Positions 20,661-31,900 of a stretch of 64,000 nucleotides of DNA are shown here, in pieces. This DNA comes from Nocardia sp. CC227C. Its GTDB lineage: Bacteria; Actinomycetota; Actinomycetes; Mycobacteriales; Mycobacteriaceae. The translations under genes and the position numbers were made by a program. The DNA lies in NCBI RefSeq assembly GCF_030767025.1, contig NZ_JASITE010000002.1:372001-436000 (forward strand), given 5' to 3'. A model generated the notes under the pieces. It saw nothing but the letters and a program-made list of their open reading frames with translations. It had not been told where the DNA came from and ran no database searches. Within the stretch, counting starts at the first letter, position 1. Each line of letters opens with the position of its first letter.

Positions 20661-21395
20661 ATGTCTGACCTCCACGACGCGATTCCGGACGACGCGGATT
20701 TACCCGAGTTGGCATACCCCTATGCGCTCGACGCGCTCGGCGAGCGTGATCGGCGTGCGGTCGAGCACGCGCTCGGCACGGCCGATCCGGCTGTCGCGGA
20801 GGGCTTCCGCGACGTGGTCCGCGACGTCCGGGAAGCCATGGCCGCCATGACGGTCCTCGACGCGGTGCCCGCGCCCGCGCGTATCGAGGCCGCACTGCGA
20901 CGCGCACTGGACGCGGGCGCGCCACGCCCCAGGGTCCTGCGTCGTGGGGCGCGGCGACCGTCGCTGCGGTGGTTGGCGGCGGCCCTGGTGATGGTCGCGA
21001 TCGCGGCCACAACCGGGGTGGCGCTGCTGCGCGCGCCCACGCCGGAGCCCGGCGTCACCGCGCAGCAGATCCGCGCCCATGCCGACGCCCGAGTCGAGAC
21101 CGCCGTCGTCGGCGGCGGCGGCACGGCGACCGTCAGCGCATCGGCGGAACTGGACGCGGCCGCGGTGTCCTTCGCGGCCGTGTCGGCGGCTCCGCCCGGA
21201 CACGTCTACCAACTGTGGCTGGTACCGGCCGACGGCCGACCGCGTTCGGCCGCGGTCCTCGATGCGCTGCCCTCCGATACCGAGCCCCTGGTCGTACTGC
21301 TGGACCGCGCCGAAGGACTCGCGCTGTCGGTGGAACCCGCGGGCGGGTCGCCGCAGCCCTCCACCGAGCCGGTCGTCGCCGTGCCGCTGCGATGA
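20661..21395 (+). CDS. Second RskA-like anti-sigma factor, without an adjacent sigma gene
   Basis: The protein has 244 residues. It has the same plan as the RskA protein at 17987-18727: N-terminal ELAYPYALDALG segment, a cytoplasmic helical part, one membrane helix (LRWLAAALVMVAIAATTGVALL) and an extracytoplasmic RskA domain ending in a Pro/Ser/Thr-rich tail. It is transcribed away from the fasciclin gene and ends seven bases before the stop of the NRPS gene on the other strand. No second sigma factor gene is nearby, so it either also binds the SigK-like protein or controls a sigma factor elsewhere. The start has no strong ribosome binding site. Confidence 0.85.
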   Translation: MSDLHDAIPDDADLPELAYPYALDALGERDRRAVEHALGTADPAVAEGFRDVVRDVREAMAAMTVLDAVPAPARIEAALRRALDAGAPRPRVLRRGARRPSLRWLAAALVMVAIAATTGVALLRAPTPEPGVTAQQIRAHADARVETAVVGGGGTATVSASAELDAAAVSFAAVSAAPPGHVYQLWLVPADGRPRSAAVLDALPSDTEPLVVLLDRAEGLALSVEPAGGSPQPSTEPVVAVPLR

Positions 21396-21402
21396 CCGGG
21401 AG

Positions 21403-24400
21403 CTACCCGGGAACGCCCCGGTCCATATCCGTCGGCGGTTCGGCACACAATGCGTCCACGGCGGCCGATATGGCGGCAGCCATGGCTGCCGCCGTGCCGC
21501 GATCGAAAAGCTCCGCGGCATAGATCAGTTCGCCACGAATACCGGCGCACTCCCCGTCCGGTCCGTATTCCTCGCGCAGGTTCAGCAGGAGCTCCCACGG
21601 AGTGTGGCGGACCGGGACGGGGTGGTGGCGGATGGTGAGTCCGGTGTCGGCGGCATCGATCTCGGTGCCGCGCAGGTAGGTCACCATGACCTGGAACAGG
21701 GGGTGGTGGGTGCGGGAACGCGGGGGGTTGAGCAGGGCCACGAGGTCGTCGAAGGGGAACTCCTTGTTGTCGTAGGCGGCGAGGACGCGTTCGCGGACCT
21801 GCGCTACGAGGTCGGCGGGGGTGGGGGCGGCCGACAGGTCGACGCGGACGATCGCGGTGTCGACCACACAGCCGACCAGGTCTTGCAGGCCCGCGGTGTC
21901 GCGGGCGCTCAGGGCGACGCCGATGGGCAGGTCGGGGCCCGCGCCGTGCGCGTGCAGGGCGCGGGCGAGGGCGGCGTGGACGAGCATGTAGACGCTGGCG
22001 CGGTGGGCGCGGGCGGCGCGCGCGAGGTCGCGGTGGGTGGCGGCGTCCAGGTGGATGGGGATCGCCGCCGCGCTGTTGTCGCGGCGGCGGTCGCGGGGAC
22101 GATCGGTGGGCAGCACCGGGTGCGGCGGCAGGCCGTCGAGTGCGGTCCGCCAGTAGCGCGCTTGCCGTTCGAGGAGGGTGCCGTCGGCGTGCGGCAGTTG
22201 CCGGAGCCACAGCGTGTAATCGGCGAATTGGGTTGCCGGAGCGTCCCATCGGGGCGGGTGACCGGCCGCCCGCGCGCGGTAGGCGGTGAGCAGGTCGTGC
22301 TGGAGCACGGCCAGGGATTCGCCGTCGCCCGCGACGTGGTGCAGGACGCCGAGCAGGATGTGGTGTTCGGGACCGGTGCGGTAGAGGCGGATGCGCAGCG
22401 GCGGGCTCGCGGTGAGGTCGAAGCCGTTGCCGAGTTCGGAATCCACCGCCCGGCCGATGCTTTCGGCGTCGGGCAGCTCGACGATCCGGAAGTCCGGGCG
22501 TGCGGACGCCGTCGGCAGGATGTGCTGCACGGGTCCGTCGGTGCCGTACGGCAGGACGGTGCGCAGGATCTCGTGTCGCTCGACCAGGTCGGTGACGGCC
22601 GCCGCCACGGCCGCCGGATCCAGCGGCCCGGACAGCTCGAGACCGGTGGCGATCAGATAGTCGGGGCGGTTGCCGCCGAGGTAGTTCACGGTCCACAGGC
22701 GCTGCTGGGCGGGCGCGAGCGGAATCGGATCGGTACGACGCACGGCGGCAAGGTCGTTCGGCAGGCGTTCGGGCTCGCGGTGGGCGAGGGTCCGCTCGAG
22801 GGCCGCGACGGTCGGCGACTCGAACAGGTCGCGCAGCGATACGGCGACACCGAGCGCGGACCGCAGGGCCGCGACCACCCGTATCGCCGACAGTGAGCTG
22901 CCGCCGAGCGCGAAGAAGTCGTCGGTGACACCGATCTCCGGAATGCCCAGCGCCGACGCGAATTCGCTCGCCAGGATCCGCTGCCGCGGTGTGCGGGGCG
23001 GTACTCGTTCGCCGGTCGTGGGCATCGGGAGCGCGCCCACGTCGATCTTTCCCATCGGAGTCAACGGCAGTTCGTCCAGGACCACGATGGCCGAGGGCAC
23101 CAGGTAGGACGGCAGCGTCGCCGCCAGCCGGGTCCGCAGTGCGGCGGTGTCGACCCGGTCGGCCGCGACGATGTGCGCGATGAGAGACTGCCCGCCGGCG
23201 GCGCGGCGCGCGGTCACGATCGCGGCGGTGACGCCGGGTTCGCGGCGCAGCGCCGCCTCCACCTCACCGGGTTCGACGCGAAAACCGTTGACCTTCAACT
23301 GCCGATCGGCACGGCCGAGGAAGTGCAGCAGACCGTCGGCGTCCCAGCGCCCGAGATCGCCCGTGCGGTACATGCGTTCACCGGCGGGGCCGAACGGGTC
23401 GGCCACGAAGCGCTCGGCGGTGTGGGCCGGGGCGCGGTGGTATCCGTTGGCCAGTCCCGCCCCGGACAGGTAGATCTCACCGGCGACACCGACCGGGACC
23501 GGGCGCAACGCCGTGTCCAGCACCGTGACCCGGGTGTTGTCGGCCGGGCGGCCGACGGGTACCGGCCGATCCGCCGACATGTCCGCCGGAATCGCGAAGC
23601 CCAGCGCGTAGCTCGTCGCCTCCACCGGTCCGTACAGATTCGTCACCACCGGCGGCCGCCCACCGCGCCGCACCGTCGCGGCGGCGCGGGGCGGCAGCAC
23701 GTCACCGGCGGAGGCGATCATCCGCAGTCCGGCGAGCGCGTCCGGTATCCGCTCGGCCAGCAGGTCGAACAGCCCCGCCGGCAGCATGATCGAGGTGACC
23801 CGGACCGCGCGCAGGATCTCGGTGTAGTCGTGCACATCGAGGACGCCGGGGCGGGCGATGACCGTCGTCCGGCCGGTGAGCAGCGGCAGCCACAGTTCCC
23901 AGACCACCATGTCCCAGTTGTGCGGCAGGTGCATGAGCATGCGCCGGTGCCCGTCGCCGCGGCCGATCCGGTCGCGGGCGCGGGCCACGATATTGCGGTG
24001 GGTGACCTCGACGCCCTTGGACACACCGGTCGACCCGGAGGTGAACATGAGGGTGGCGACGGCATCGGGCGAGACACTGACGCCGAGGTCGCTGTCATCG
24101 AATTCCGCCGCCGCGCCGTCGAGTTCGTGCAGCACCAGCTCGGTTTCGGTGAAGGCCAGCAGCTGCCGCACCTGCGCGGGCGGATAGCGGTCGCTGAGCG
24201 GCACGCACAGTGCGCCCAGTTTGGCGATGGCGAGGAAGGCGACCACCAGGTCGACCGAACGCGGCAGCGCCAGACCGATCGGCACGCCCGGTCCCGCGCC
24301 GCGGGCGCGCAGCCACCGGGCGACCCGGTTGGCACGCGAGTTCACCTCGGCGTAGGTGAATTCCGTTCCGTCACACCAGAGGGCGATGTCGTGGGCGTGA

Positions 24401-27400
24401 TCCCGTACCGTCGCCTCGAAACACCGGGCCAGGCTCGCGTGCTCGATATCGGTGTCCGCGCCGCGTCCGGCGGCGAGCAGTTCGGTCAGGCGGGCGGGCG
24501 GCAGCAGGTTCAGCCGCCCGATCGGGGACGGGTACGGCGCGGCGAGCGCCGCCGCGGCGGTGCGGATGCGCGACCACAGCTCGTCGATATCGGCGAGGGC
24601 GTCGATGAGGTCCAGCCGTGCGCCGATGCGGAAGCCGAGCTCCTCGGCCCCCGGCACCACGACCACGGTGAGCGGGAAGTGCGTTCCGCCGATGACATCG
24701 ACGGAGCTGACCCGCACGGCGTCCGAGATGCCGGACAGCGTGGTGCCGGACAGTGCGGTGCCGGACAGGGCGGTGTCGGACAGAGCGGTGTCGAGCGGGA
24801 AGTTCTCGAAGACGAGCGAGGTGTCGAACAGGTCGCTCACCCCGGCCGCCGCCATGATGTCGGGCAGGCCGAGATGGTCGTGGTCCATCAGCGCCACCCG
24901 TTCGCGCTGCATCCGGCACGCCAGTTCGAGCGGCGTCTGCGCGGGATGACGGCGCACCCGCAGCGGCACGGTGTTCATCAGCAGCCCGACGGTGTCGTGC
25001 AGGTCGCCGGTGTCGCGGCCGGAGACCGTGATGCCGAAGACGACGTCGTCGCTGCCGGTGAGATCGGCCAGCACCAGCGCCCACAGGGCCTGAACCATCG
25101 AGTTGAGCGTCAGGCCGTGCGCGGCGGCGCGTTCGCGCAGCGCGGCGACGACGGGGGCGGGCAGGGTGAACCGGTGTTCGACGGGCCGCCGCCACCCGTG
25201 CCGGTCGACGCGGGCGACCTTGCCGGGTTCGGCCCCGTGCAGCGCCCGACCCCAGGCCGCGCGGGCACGCTCGCGGTCCAGGGTGGCGGACAGGTCGAGA
25301 AACGCGGCGAAGGCCGGGGCGGAGGGCAGTTCGCACCCGTGATAGGTCAGCAGCAGTTCACGCAGCAGAATGCCCAGCGACCAGCCGTCGAGCAGCGCGT
25401 GGTGATGGGTGACCAGGAGCGTGGCCGACCGAGGCCCGGTGCGGACGAGCGTGGCGCGCAGCAGTGGGGCCGCCAGCGGATCCATGCGGACGTCCTCGGC
25501 CAGTGCCGCACGCACCGCGTCGTCCCACTCGGCGGGTGGGCGGCCAGCGGTCGCGCGGGCGGTGAGATCTACTACGCGCCAGGGTAATTCCGGGTCGGTG
25601 CGGATCTCGTAGCGCGGACTCTCGCCGTCTATGACGAAGCGGCCCAGCAGGTGCGGATGCCGGTCGAGGACCGTGCGCAGGGCGGTGGCCAGTCGTTGCG
25701 CGTCGACCGGACCGTTCAGCGTCAGTACGGCCTGGACGAGATAGGGGTCCTCGCCCTCCCCCGCCTGGAGCAGCGAGTGGAACAGCAGCCCGGCCTGCAA
25801 GGGGGTCGTCGGCAGGAGGGTGCGGCCGTCCGGCGGGGTGGGGGCGGGGCGGGCGGCGGTCGGCGGGAGCGCCCCGGCACTGCGCGCGAGTGCGCGAATG
25901 TGCTGCTGTTCGAACACATCCCGGGGGGTGAGGTCGAATCCGGCCGCGCGGGCGCGGTCCGCCAGCCGGATGGCGAGAATGCTGTCGCCGCCGATGGCGA
26001 AGAACCCGTCCTCGACCCCGAAGCCGTCGTGCCCGAGCACCTCCGCGAATACGGCGTGCAGCCGCGCCTCGGCGTCGGTGCGCGGCCGGGCGTCGGCCGG
26101 GCCCGCGCCGGTCGCGAGAGCGCGCAGCCGCCGTTCGTCGACCTTGCCGTTGGGGGTGGTCGGAATCGCGTCGACGGTCACGATCGTGGCGGGTATCGCG
26201 TGGGCGGGCAGCCGTTCGGCGACACCCGCCCGCACCGCACCCGTATCGATGCCGTCCCCGGTGACGAAGGCCGCCAGCCGCCGATCCCCGGGCCGGTGCG
26301 CCACGGTCAGCACCACCGCCGCCCGCACGGCCGGGAGCGCGCACAGCGCGGCCTCGATCTCGCCCGGCTCGATCCGGAAGCCGCGGATCTTGACCTGCCG
26401 GTCGGCCCGCCCGAGGTATTCGAGCGTCCCGGCCGCGGTCCACCGCGCGATATCACCGCTGCGGTACATGACCGCGCCGGGCGCGCCGAAACGGTCGGCG
26501 ACGAATCGCGCCGCGGTGACGCCCGGTCGTCGCAGGTATCCGGCGGCAACACCCGGACCGGCCACATAGAGTTCCCCGGGCATCCCCGGCGGGCACGGCC
26601 GCAACGCGGCGTCGAGCACGTACACCGCCAGATCCGCCAGGGGCGTGCCGATATCGCCCGCCGCGGCGGTGTCCGCCAAGGGCGTTCCGGTGGTGAACAC
26701 CGTGGTCTCGGTGATGCCGTACATATTGATCAGCCGCGGCCGGCGCGGATCGTGCCGCGACCACCACCGGGCCAACCGCCACGGCTCCACCGGCTCCCCG
26801 CCGAAGATGACGTGGCGCAGGGCGAGCCGGTCGCCGTCGATCGGTCGGTCCGCCTCGGCGTCGACCAGCATGCCGAAGGCGGACGGCGTCTGATTGAGCA
26901 CCGTAACCCGTTGGGCCGCCAGCAGTTCGAGGAAGTCACGCGGCGACCGCGCCACCTCGGCGTCGACCACGACGAGCTTGCCGCCGTGCGCCAGCGCACC
27001 CCATATCTCCCAGACCGAGAAGTCGAACGCGGTGGAGTGGAACAGGGTCCAGACATCATCGGGGCCGAAGTCGAACCACGGCCGGGTCGCGGTGAGCAGC
27101 CGGACCACATTGGCGTGCGTGACCACCACGCCCTTCGGCGTCCCGGTGGTGCCGGAGGTGTGGATGACATACGCCGGGTGCGACGGCCCCGGTCGCCGTG
27201 GCTGCCGGGGCGCGACCTGTGGCGGGTCTCCGATCCGCAGTACGTACTGCGTCGCAAGGGATTCCGGGAGCGACACCGCCGAACCGGCGAGGACGACCGT
27301 CGGCGTCGCGTCGTCGACGATGGTGCGCAGTCGCCGCTCCGGATAGCCCGGGTCCAGCGGCACATACGCCGCGCCGGTCTTCAGCACCGCCACCATCGCC

Positions 27401-28935
27401 ACCACGAGATCGATCGAACGCGGCAGCGCGAGACCCACGAAATGCCCCGGGCCGACGTCGTATCCCGCGAGCACCCGGGCCAGCCGCTGTGCGCGCCGAT
27501 CGAGTTCGCCGTAGCCGAGCGCGGTGTCGCCGTGCGCCACGGCGACGGCGGAGGCGTGTGCGGCCGCCGTGCGCTCGAACAGGTCGACCAGGGTGTCCGC
27601 CGGTGCGACGGTGGCGGCGGGTCCGGCCGGGTCCGGTGCGGTCCGCAGCCGGGCCAGCGGACGCTCCCGCGGCGCGGCGGCCAGGGCGGCGAGGGTTTCG
27701 GTGAGCCGCCCGTGGTGTGCGGCCAGGTCGCATTCGGAATAGCGCAGCGTATTCGCCTCGAGCACCACCGACAGCGTCGGATCGCCATTGTCGTAGAGGC
27801 TGATGTTGAGATTGTCGGATCGCCCGGCCGCGAGATGGCGCAGGGTGGCCGGTTCGGAGCCGAAGCGCAGATCCTTCTGCATGGGCATGACGTTCACGGT
27901 GGGTCCGAGAATGCCACCGTCGAGTCCGCTGCCCCCCAGGTCGGCGAGCATCTCACCGTATTGGAAACGCTGGTGGCGCAGGATGACCAGGGATTCGGCG
28001 CGCACGGCCGCCAGCAGCTCGCCGACCGTGGCCGCCGGATCGACCGTGATCCGCAGCGGGAGGACATTGGCGGTCATTCCGAGCGCGTGCCGGGAACGTT
28101 TGGCGGGCACGGCCAGACCGAGGGTGACCGTGCGGACACCCGAATCCGCGTGCAGCAGTATGGCGCTGGCCGCGAAGGCCCAGACCGGCCACGGTGTGCC
28201 CGACGCTTCCGCGCGGGCGCGCAGCGCCTTCCAGTCGGCCTCGCCGAGCACCCCGGCGCGCCGCAGAAATCGATTGCCGTCGGCAGTCGTCGGCGCTCCG
28301 GCGAATTGCGGTGCGTCATAGGGCTGCTCGGTCGCGAGTCGGTGCGCCCAGAACTCCCGGTCGGCGGCGAACCGCGCGGAGGCGCGGAACCGCTCGTCCT
28401 CCGCGACCAGGTCCGCCACCCGGTCGAACACCGCCTCCGCCACCCGCTGCCCGCCCAGCAGCGCGGTATAGGTGTCGGCCACGCGACGGATGAACGCGGC
28501 CGAGGACGCTCCGTCGAGGACCAGGTGGTGGGAGCGGATGAACCACAGGGTGCCGATCGCACCGAGGTCGAGCAGATGGTGTTCGAACAGTGGCGGGCGG
28601 CGCAGGTCGAAGGGCCGCTCCAGGGCCGTTTCCATATAGCGCAACGCCGCACCGTGCGGATCGGTGGCGGTGCGAAAGCTGGTGCGGTACAACGGCCAGT
28701 CCCGCAACTCCTCGACCACCTGGACAGCGGCGCCGTCGGCGGCGGAGTCGAAGCGCACCCGCAGGGTCTCCGCTCCTGCGACGACGATTCGCAGCGCTCG
28801 TTCGAAGACCGCGTCGTCGATCGTGCCGTGGATGTGCACGTACCCGCCGACGATCAGGCGCCGCCCGGTGTCGTCGAGTTGCTGTGCGACCCAGATGTGC
28901 TGCTGGGCACGGGTCAACGGCAGGCGGGCGGTCAC
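21403..28935 (-). CDS. Non-ribosomal peptide synthetase, C-A-T-C-A-T-C
   Basis: The protein has 2,510 residues, starting at a GTG that overlaps the upstream NRPS stop (GTGA). The domains are C1 (about 5-430, HHLVLDG intact), A1 (445-960), T1 (S985), C2 (1030-1460, HHHALLDG), A2 (1490-1990), T2 (S2014) and C3 (2060-2500, HHVAGDG). The A1 pocket reads DFWNIGMVFK, one residue from the threonine code. The A2 pocket reads DMWMAALSYK, which matches no code I know; its A4 region ([11 protein letters not shown]) is also divergent. C2 begins [13 protein letters not shown], like condensation domains that follow an epimerase, although module 1 has none. The enzyme ends with a C domain while the next NRPS starts with another, so two C domains face each other at the interface. 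It is probably co-transcribed with the upstream cluster genes and ends seven bases from the convergent rskA-like gene. Confidence 0.96.
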   Translation of the reverse strand: MTARLPLTRAQQHIWVAQQLDDTGRRLIVGGYVHIHGTIDDAVFERALRIVVAGAETLRVRFDSAADGAAVQVVEELRDWPLYRTSFRTATDPHGAALRYMETALERPFDLRRPPLFEHHLLDLGAIGTLWFIRSHHLVLDGASSAAFIRRVADTYTALLGGQRVAEAVFDRVADLVAEDERFRASARFAADREFWAHRLATEQPYDAPQFAGAPTTADGNRFLRRAGVLGEADWKALRARAEASGTPWPVWAFAASAILLHADSGVRTVTLGLAVPAKRSRHALGMTANVLPLRITVDPAATVGELLAAVRAESLVILRHQRFQYGEMLADLGGSGLDGGILGPTVNVMPMQKDLRFGSEPATLRHLAAGRSDNLNISLYDNGDPTLSVVLEANTLRYSECDLAAHHGRLTETLAALAAAPRERPLARLRTAPDPAGPAATVAPADTLVDLFERTAAAHASAVAVAHGDTALGYGELDRRAQRLARVLAGYDVGPGHFVGLALPRSIDLVVAMVAVLKTGAAYVPLDPGYPERRLRTIVDDATPTVVLAGSAVSLPESLATQYVLRIGDPPQVAPRQPRRPGPSHPAYVIHTSGTTGTPKGVVVTHANVVRLLTATRPWFDFGPDDVWTLFHSTAFDFSVWEIWGALAHGGKLVVVDAEVARSPRDFLELLAAQRVTVLNQTPSAFGMLVDAEADRPIDGDRLALRHVIFGGEPVEPWRLARWWSRHDPRRPRLINMYGITETTVFTTGTPLADTAAAGDIGTPLADLAVYVLDAALRPCPPGMPGELYVAGPGVAAGYLRRPGVTAARFVADRFGAPGAVMYRSGDIARWTAAGTLEYLGRADRQVKIRGFRIEPGEIEAALCALPAVRAAVVLTVAHRPGDRRLAAFVTGDGIDTGAVRAGVAERLPAHAIPATIVTVDAIPTTPNGKVDERRLRALATGAGPADARPRTDAEARLHAVFAEVLGHDGFGVEDGFFAIGGDSILAIRLADRARAAGFDLTPRDVFEQQHIRALARSAGALPPTAARPAPTPPDGRTLLPTTPLQAGLLFHSLLQAGEGEDPYLVQAVLTLNGPVDAQRLATALRTVLDRHPHLLGRFVIDGESPRYEIRTDPELPWRVVDLTARATAGRPPAEWDDAVRAALAEDVRMDPLAAPLLRATLVRTGPRSATLLVTHHHALLDGWSLGILLRELLLTYHGCELPSAPAFAAFLDLSATLDRERARAAWGRALHGAEPGKVARVDRHGWRRPVEHRFTLPAPVVAALRERAAAHGLTLNSMVQALWALVLADLTGSDDVVFGITVSGRDTGDLHDTVGLLMNTVPLRVRRHPAQTPLELACRMQRERVALMDHDHLGLPDIMAAAGVSDLFDTSLVFENFPLDTALSDTALSGTALSGTTLSGISDAVRVSSVDVIGGTHFPLTVVVVPGAEELGFRIGARLDLIDALADIDELWSRIRTAAAALAAPYPSPIGRLNLLPPARLTELLAAGRGADTDIEHASLARCFEATVRDHAHDIALWCDGTEFTYAEVNSRANRVARWLRARGAGPGVPIGLALPRSVDLVVAFLAIAKLGALCVPLSDRYPPAQVRQLLAFTETELVLHELDGAAAEFDDSDLGVSVSPDAVATLMFTSGSTGVSKGVEVTHRNIVARARDRIGRGDGHRRMLMHLPHNWDMVVWELWLPLLTGRTTVIARPGVLDVHDYTEILRAVRVTSIMLPAGLFDLLAERIPDALAGLRMIASAGDVLPPRAAATVRRGGRPPVVTNLYGPVEATSYALGFAIPADMSADRPVPVGRPADNTRVTVLDTALRPVPVGVAGEIYLSGAGLANGYHRAPAHTAERFVADPFGPAGERMYRTGDLGRWDADGLLHFLGRADRQLKVNGFRVEPGEVEAALRREPGVTAAIVTARRAAGGQSLIAHIVAADRVDTAALRTRLAATLPSYLVPSAIVVLDELPLTPMGKIDVGALPMPTTGERVPPRTPRQRILASEFASALGIPEIGVTDDFFALGGSSLSAIRVVAALRSALGVAVSLRDLFESPTVAALERTLAHREPERLPNDLAAVRRTDPIPLAPAQQRLWTVNYLGGNRPDYLIATGLELSGPLDPAAVAAAVTDLVERHEILRTVLPYGTDGPVQHILPTASARPDFRIVELPDAESIGRAVDSELGNGFDLTASPPLRIRLYRTGPEHHILLGVLHHVAGDGESLAVLQHDLLTAYRARAAGHPPRWDAPATQFADYTLWLRQLPHADGTLLERQARYWRTALDGLPPHPVLPTDRPRDRRRDNSAAAIPIHLDAATHRDLARAARAHRASVYMLVHAALARALHAHGAGPDLPIGVALSARDTAGLQDLVGCVVDTAIVRVDLSAAPTPADLVAQVRERVLAAYDNKEFPFDDLVALLNPPRSRTHHPLFQVMVTYLRGTEIDAADTGLTIRHHPVPVRHTPWELLLNLREEYGPDGECAGIRGELIYAAELFDRGTAAAMAAAISAAVDALCAEPPTDMDRGVPG
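24731..24790. repeat. 15-bp tandem repeat, four copies, inside an NRPS C domain
   Basis: Four head-to-tail units of the pattern CCGGACAGNGCGGTG occupy this stretch, in frame with the NRPS. They encode a repeated five-residue L-S-(D/G)-T-(A/T) motif after the segment ENFPLD, in the C-terminal half of the second condensation domain. The copies differ by one to three bases. Confidence 0.8.
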
Positions 28936-31900
28936 TCCAACTCCTCGACCGGCGCGCCCGGGTCACGGGCGATGGCGGTGAGCAGCGCTCGCATGCTCGC
29001 GCTGATCTCCGACACCTGCTCCGCGTCGAGGAACTCGCTGCGATAGCCGATCGTCACCCCCAACTCCCGGCCCGGATCGACCACGACCGTCAGCGGGTAA
29101 TGCGCGGTACCGGTGACTTCGAGCCCCGAACCGGCGATGCCCTCGACGGCGGCGGACGCGGCGCTGAGCCCCTCGGCATCGGTCGGATAGGACTCGAAGG
29201 CCAGCACCGTATCGAACAGCACGTCCCGGAACCCGGCGGCGGAATGGATCTCGGTCAACCCGAGCTGATGGTGCTCCATCAACTCGGCCTGCTCGGCCTG
29301 CACCACCCGCAGCAGGTCGGCGACCGGCATGCGCGGTCCGAAGCGCACCCGCACCGGCACGGTGTTGATGCACAGCCCGACAATGGACTCGACATGGGGC
29401 AGCGCGGGCGGACGCCCGGAGACGATCGCGCCGAACACCACATCGTTGCGGCCGAGCCTGCGCCCCAGCAGAATCGCCCACACACTCTGGAGCACCGTAT
29501 TGACCGTGACCCCGGCGTCCGCGGCGACCGCACCGAGCGCGGCGGTGGTCTCCGCGTCGAGGAACCAGCGCTGGGTCGCCGTCGTGACCGCGCTGTCGCG
29601 GGTGCGGGTCGCCGGAGCGACCAGCGACGGCGCGGTCACGCCGTCCAGCGCCCGCCGCCAGGCTCGCATGGTCGCCGCGAGATCGCGGCCGTGGTTCCAG
29701 GCGAGGTAGTCGCGGAACGAACCCGCGGGCGCGGGCAGCGGCTCGTCGGCGGCGTACAGCGCCAGCAGGTCCCGAAGCACCAGCGGTACCGACCAGCCGT
29801 CCAGCAGGATGTGATGGTAGGTGACGACCAGCACGTGCTCGGTGTCGGCGACGCGGGCCGTGGTGAAGCGCACCAGCGGCGGACGCGTCGGATCGAACGG
29901 GCGCGTGCGATCCTGCGCGGCGAACTCGGCCAGTTCGTCCGCGGTGGCCAGATCCACCTCCCGCCACGGCAGGTCGACCGTCTCCGGCACCACCTGGCGC
30001 GGTGTGCCGGAGGAGTCGAAGACGAAGGCCGCGCGCAGCCCCGGATGGCGGCGCAGGATGGCGTGTCCGGCCCGGCGCAACCGATCGCGGTCGACGGCTC
30101 CGCCCAGCCGGACCACCGTCTGCACGTTGTAGACGTCGGCGACGGCGGCATCGGTCGGCGCGGCGACGGTGGCGTGGAAGAACAGCCCCCACTGCAAGGG
30201 CGCCAACGGCCACACATCGGCCAGCCGGCCGTACTGCCGCTCCCAGCCGATGATGTCCGCGCTCGACACCCGGACCAGCGGGAAGTCCGACGGCGTATGC
30301 CCACCGGCATGCTCGTCGCGTGCGTGGGTCGCGATCGCACCGAGCGCACTCGCCCACAGCCGCGCCAACTCCGACACCTCCGCCTCGGAGAGCAGCGTGG
30401 TCGGATGGGTGAGTCCGGCACGGAGGGTGGAGCCCGCCACGTACGCGTTCACCTCGATGGCGGCGGCCGCGGGCAGGTCCGGGTCCGGGTGGGACTGCGG
30501 TGTCGCGAGCACATCGCCGCCCCGGTCGTCGACGCGGCCGAGGTAGTTGAAGGCGACCTGGCCGGGCATCGCCGCCGGAAGCTGTTCGGCGGTATCGGGA
30601 TTCAGATACCGCAGCAGGCCGTAGCCGATGCCGTGATCGGGGACGGCGCGCAGTTGTTCCTTGACCGTCTTGAGCGCCGCACCGGTCGCGTCGGTTCCGG
30701 CCAGCGCCGCCGCGGGATCGATATCGCCGAGGTCGAGCCGCACCGGGTAGACGGAGGTGAACCAGCCCACCGTGCGGGACAGGTCCGCCCCGGGCGCGAC
30801 CTGCTCCTCCCGGCCGTGCCCCTCCAGCCGCAGCAGCGCCGCCGGGGCGTGCACTCCGCGTCCGGCCCGCCAGGCGGCGAGCGCGACAGCCAGCGCGGCG
30901 ATCAGCACCTCGTCGACGCCCGCGTGGAAGCGCGCGGTGACGGTGCCGACCAGCGCCTCGGTGACCGTGTCGGCCACGGCGACCTCCACCGTCGCCAGTC
31001 GCGCGGTGGTGTCCACGACCGAATCGAGCGGCCGGGAACCGAGCGGAGGTTCCGGCGTCGCGCAGATCCGCCGCCAGCGATCGAGTTCGGCGATCCGCTC
31101 GGGCGCGTAGGCCGCGTCCACCAGCGCGTGTGCCCACCGGCGCATGGAGGTGCCGACCGGATCGAGCTGGGGCACGGCACCGTTCGCGGTCGCCGCGAGC
31201 GCCGTGAACAGGTCGGGCAGCAGGATGCGCCACGAGACGCCGTCCACGGCGAGATGGTGGACGCAGATGCTCAGACGTCCCGGAACGCTCCCGTCCTCGG
31301 GATCGAGCCAGACGAACTGCGCCATCACCCCGGCCGCCGGATCGAGACGGTCCAGCGCGGCGTCGCGTTCCACGGCGAGGATCTCCCGCAGGGCGGCGGC
31401 ATCCGCGTCGTCGCCGAACCCGACCCGGCGCACCAGGTTGACCGCGTTCAGCGCGCCCGGCGGCGCGGTCTCGAATCGCCATTCGCCGACATCGTCGCGG
31501 AACAGCCTGCTCCGCAACATATCGTGCCGTTCGAGCAGCGCACCGACGGCCGGGATCACGGCGTCGGGTCCGACGCCGACCGGCAGCTCGACGGTCAGGG
31601 TCTGGTTGACCCGGCGGAAGCCGCCGCCGCGTTCGGTGAGCCACCGGACGACGGGGGTGAGCGGCATATCGCCGATGCCGCCGCCGGGCAGTTCCGGCAG
31701 CTGACGCGGCAGTTCGGCGTCCGCCGCCAACGGCCGTGCCACCGCCGCGATTCCGGCGACGGTGCGATGTTCGAAGACTTCCCGGGGCGTCACGTGCAGA
31801 CCGCGCGCCCGCGCCCGGGAGGCGAGCTGGATGGAGATGATGCTGTCGCCGCCGAGGACGAAGAAGGAGTCGTCCACGCCCGGCCGGTCGATGCCGAGCA

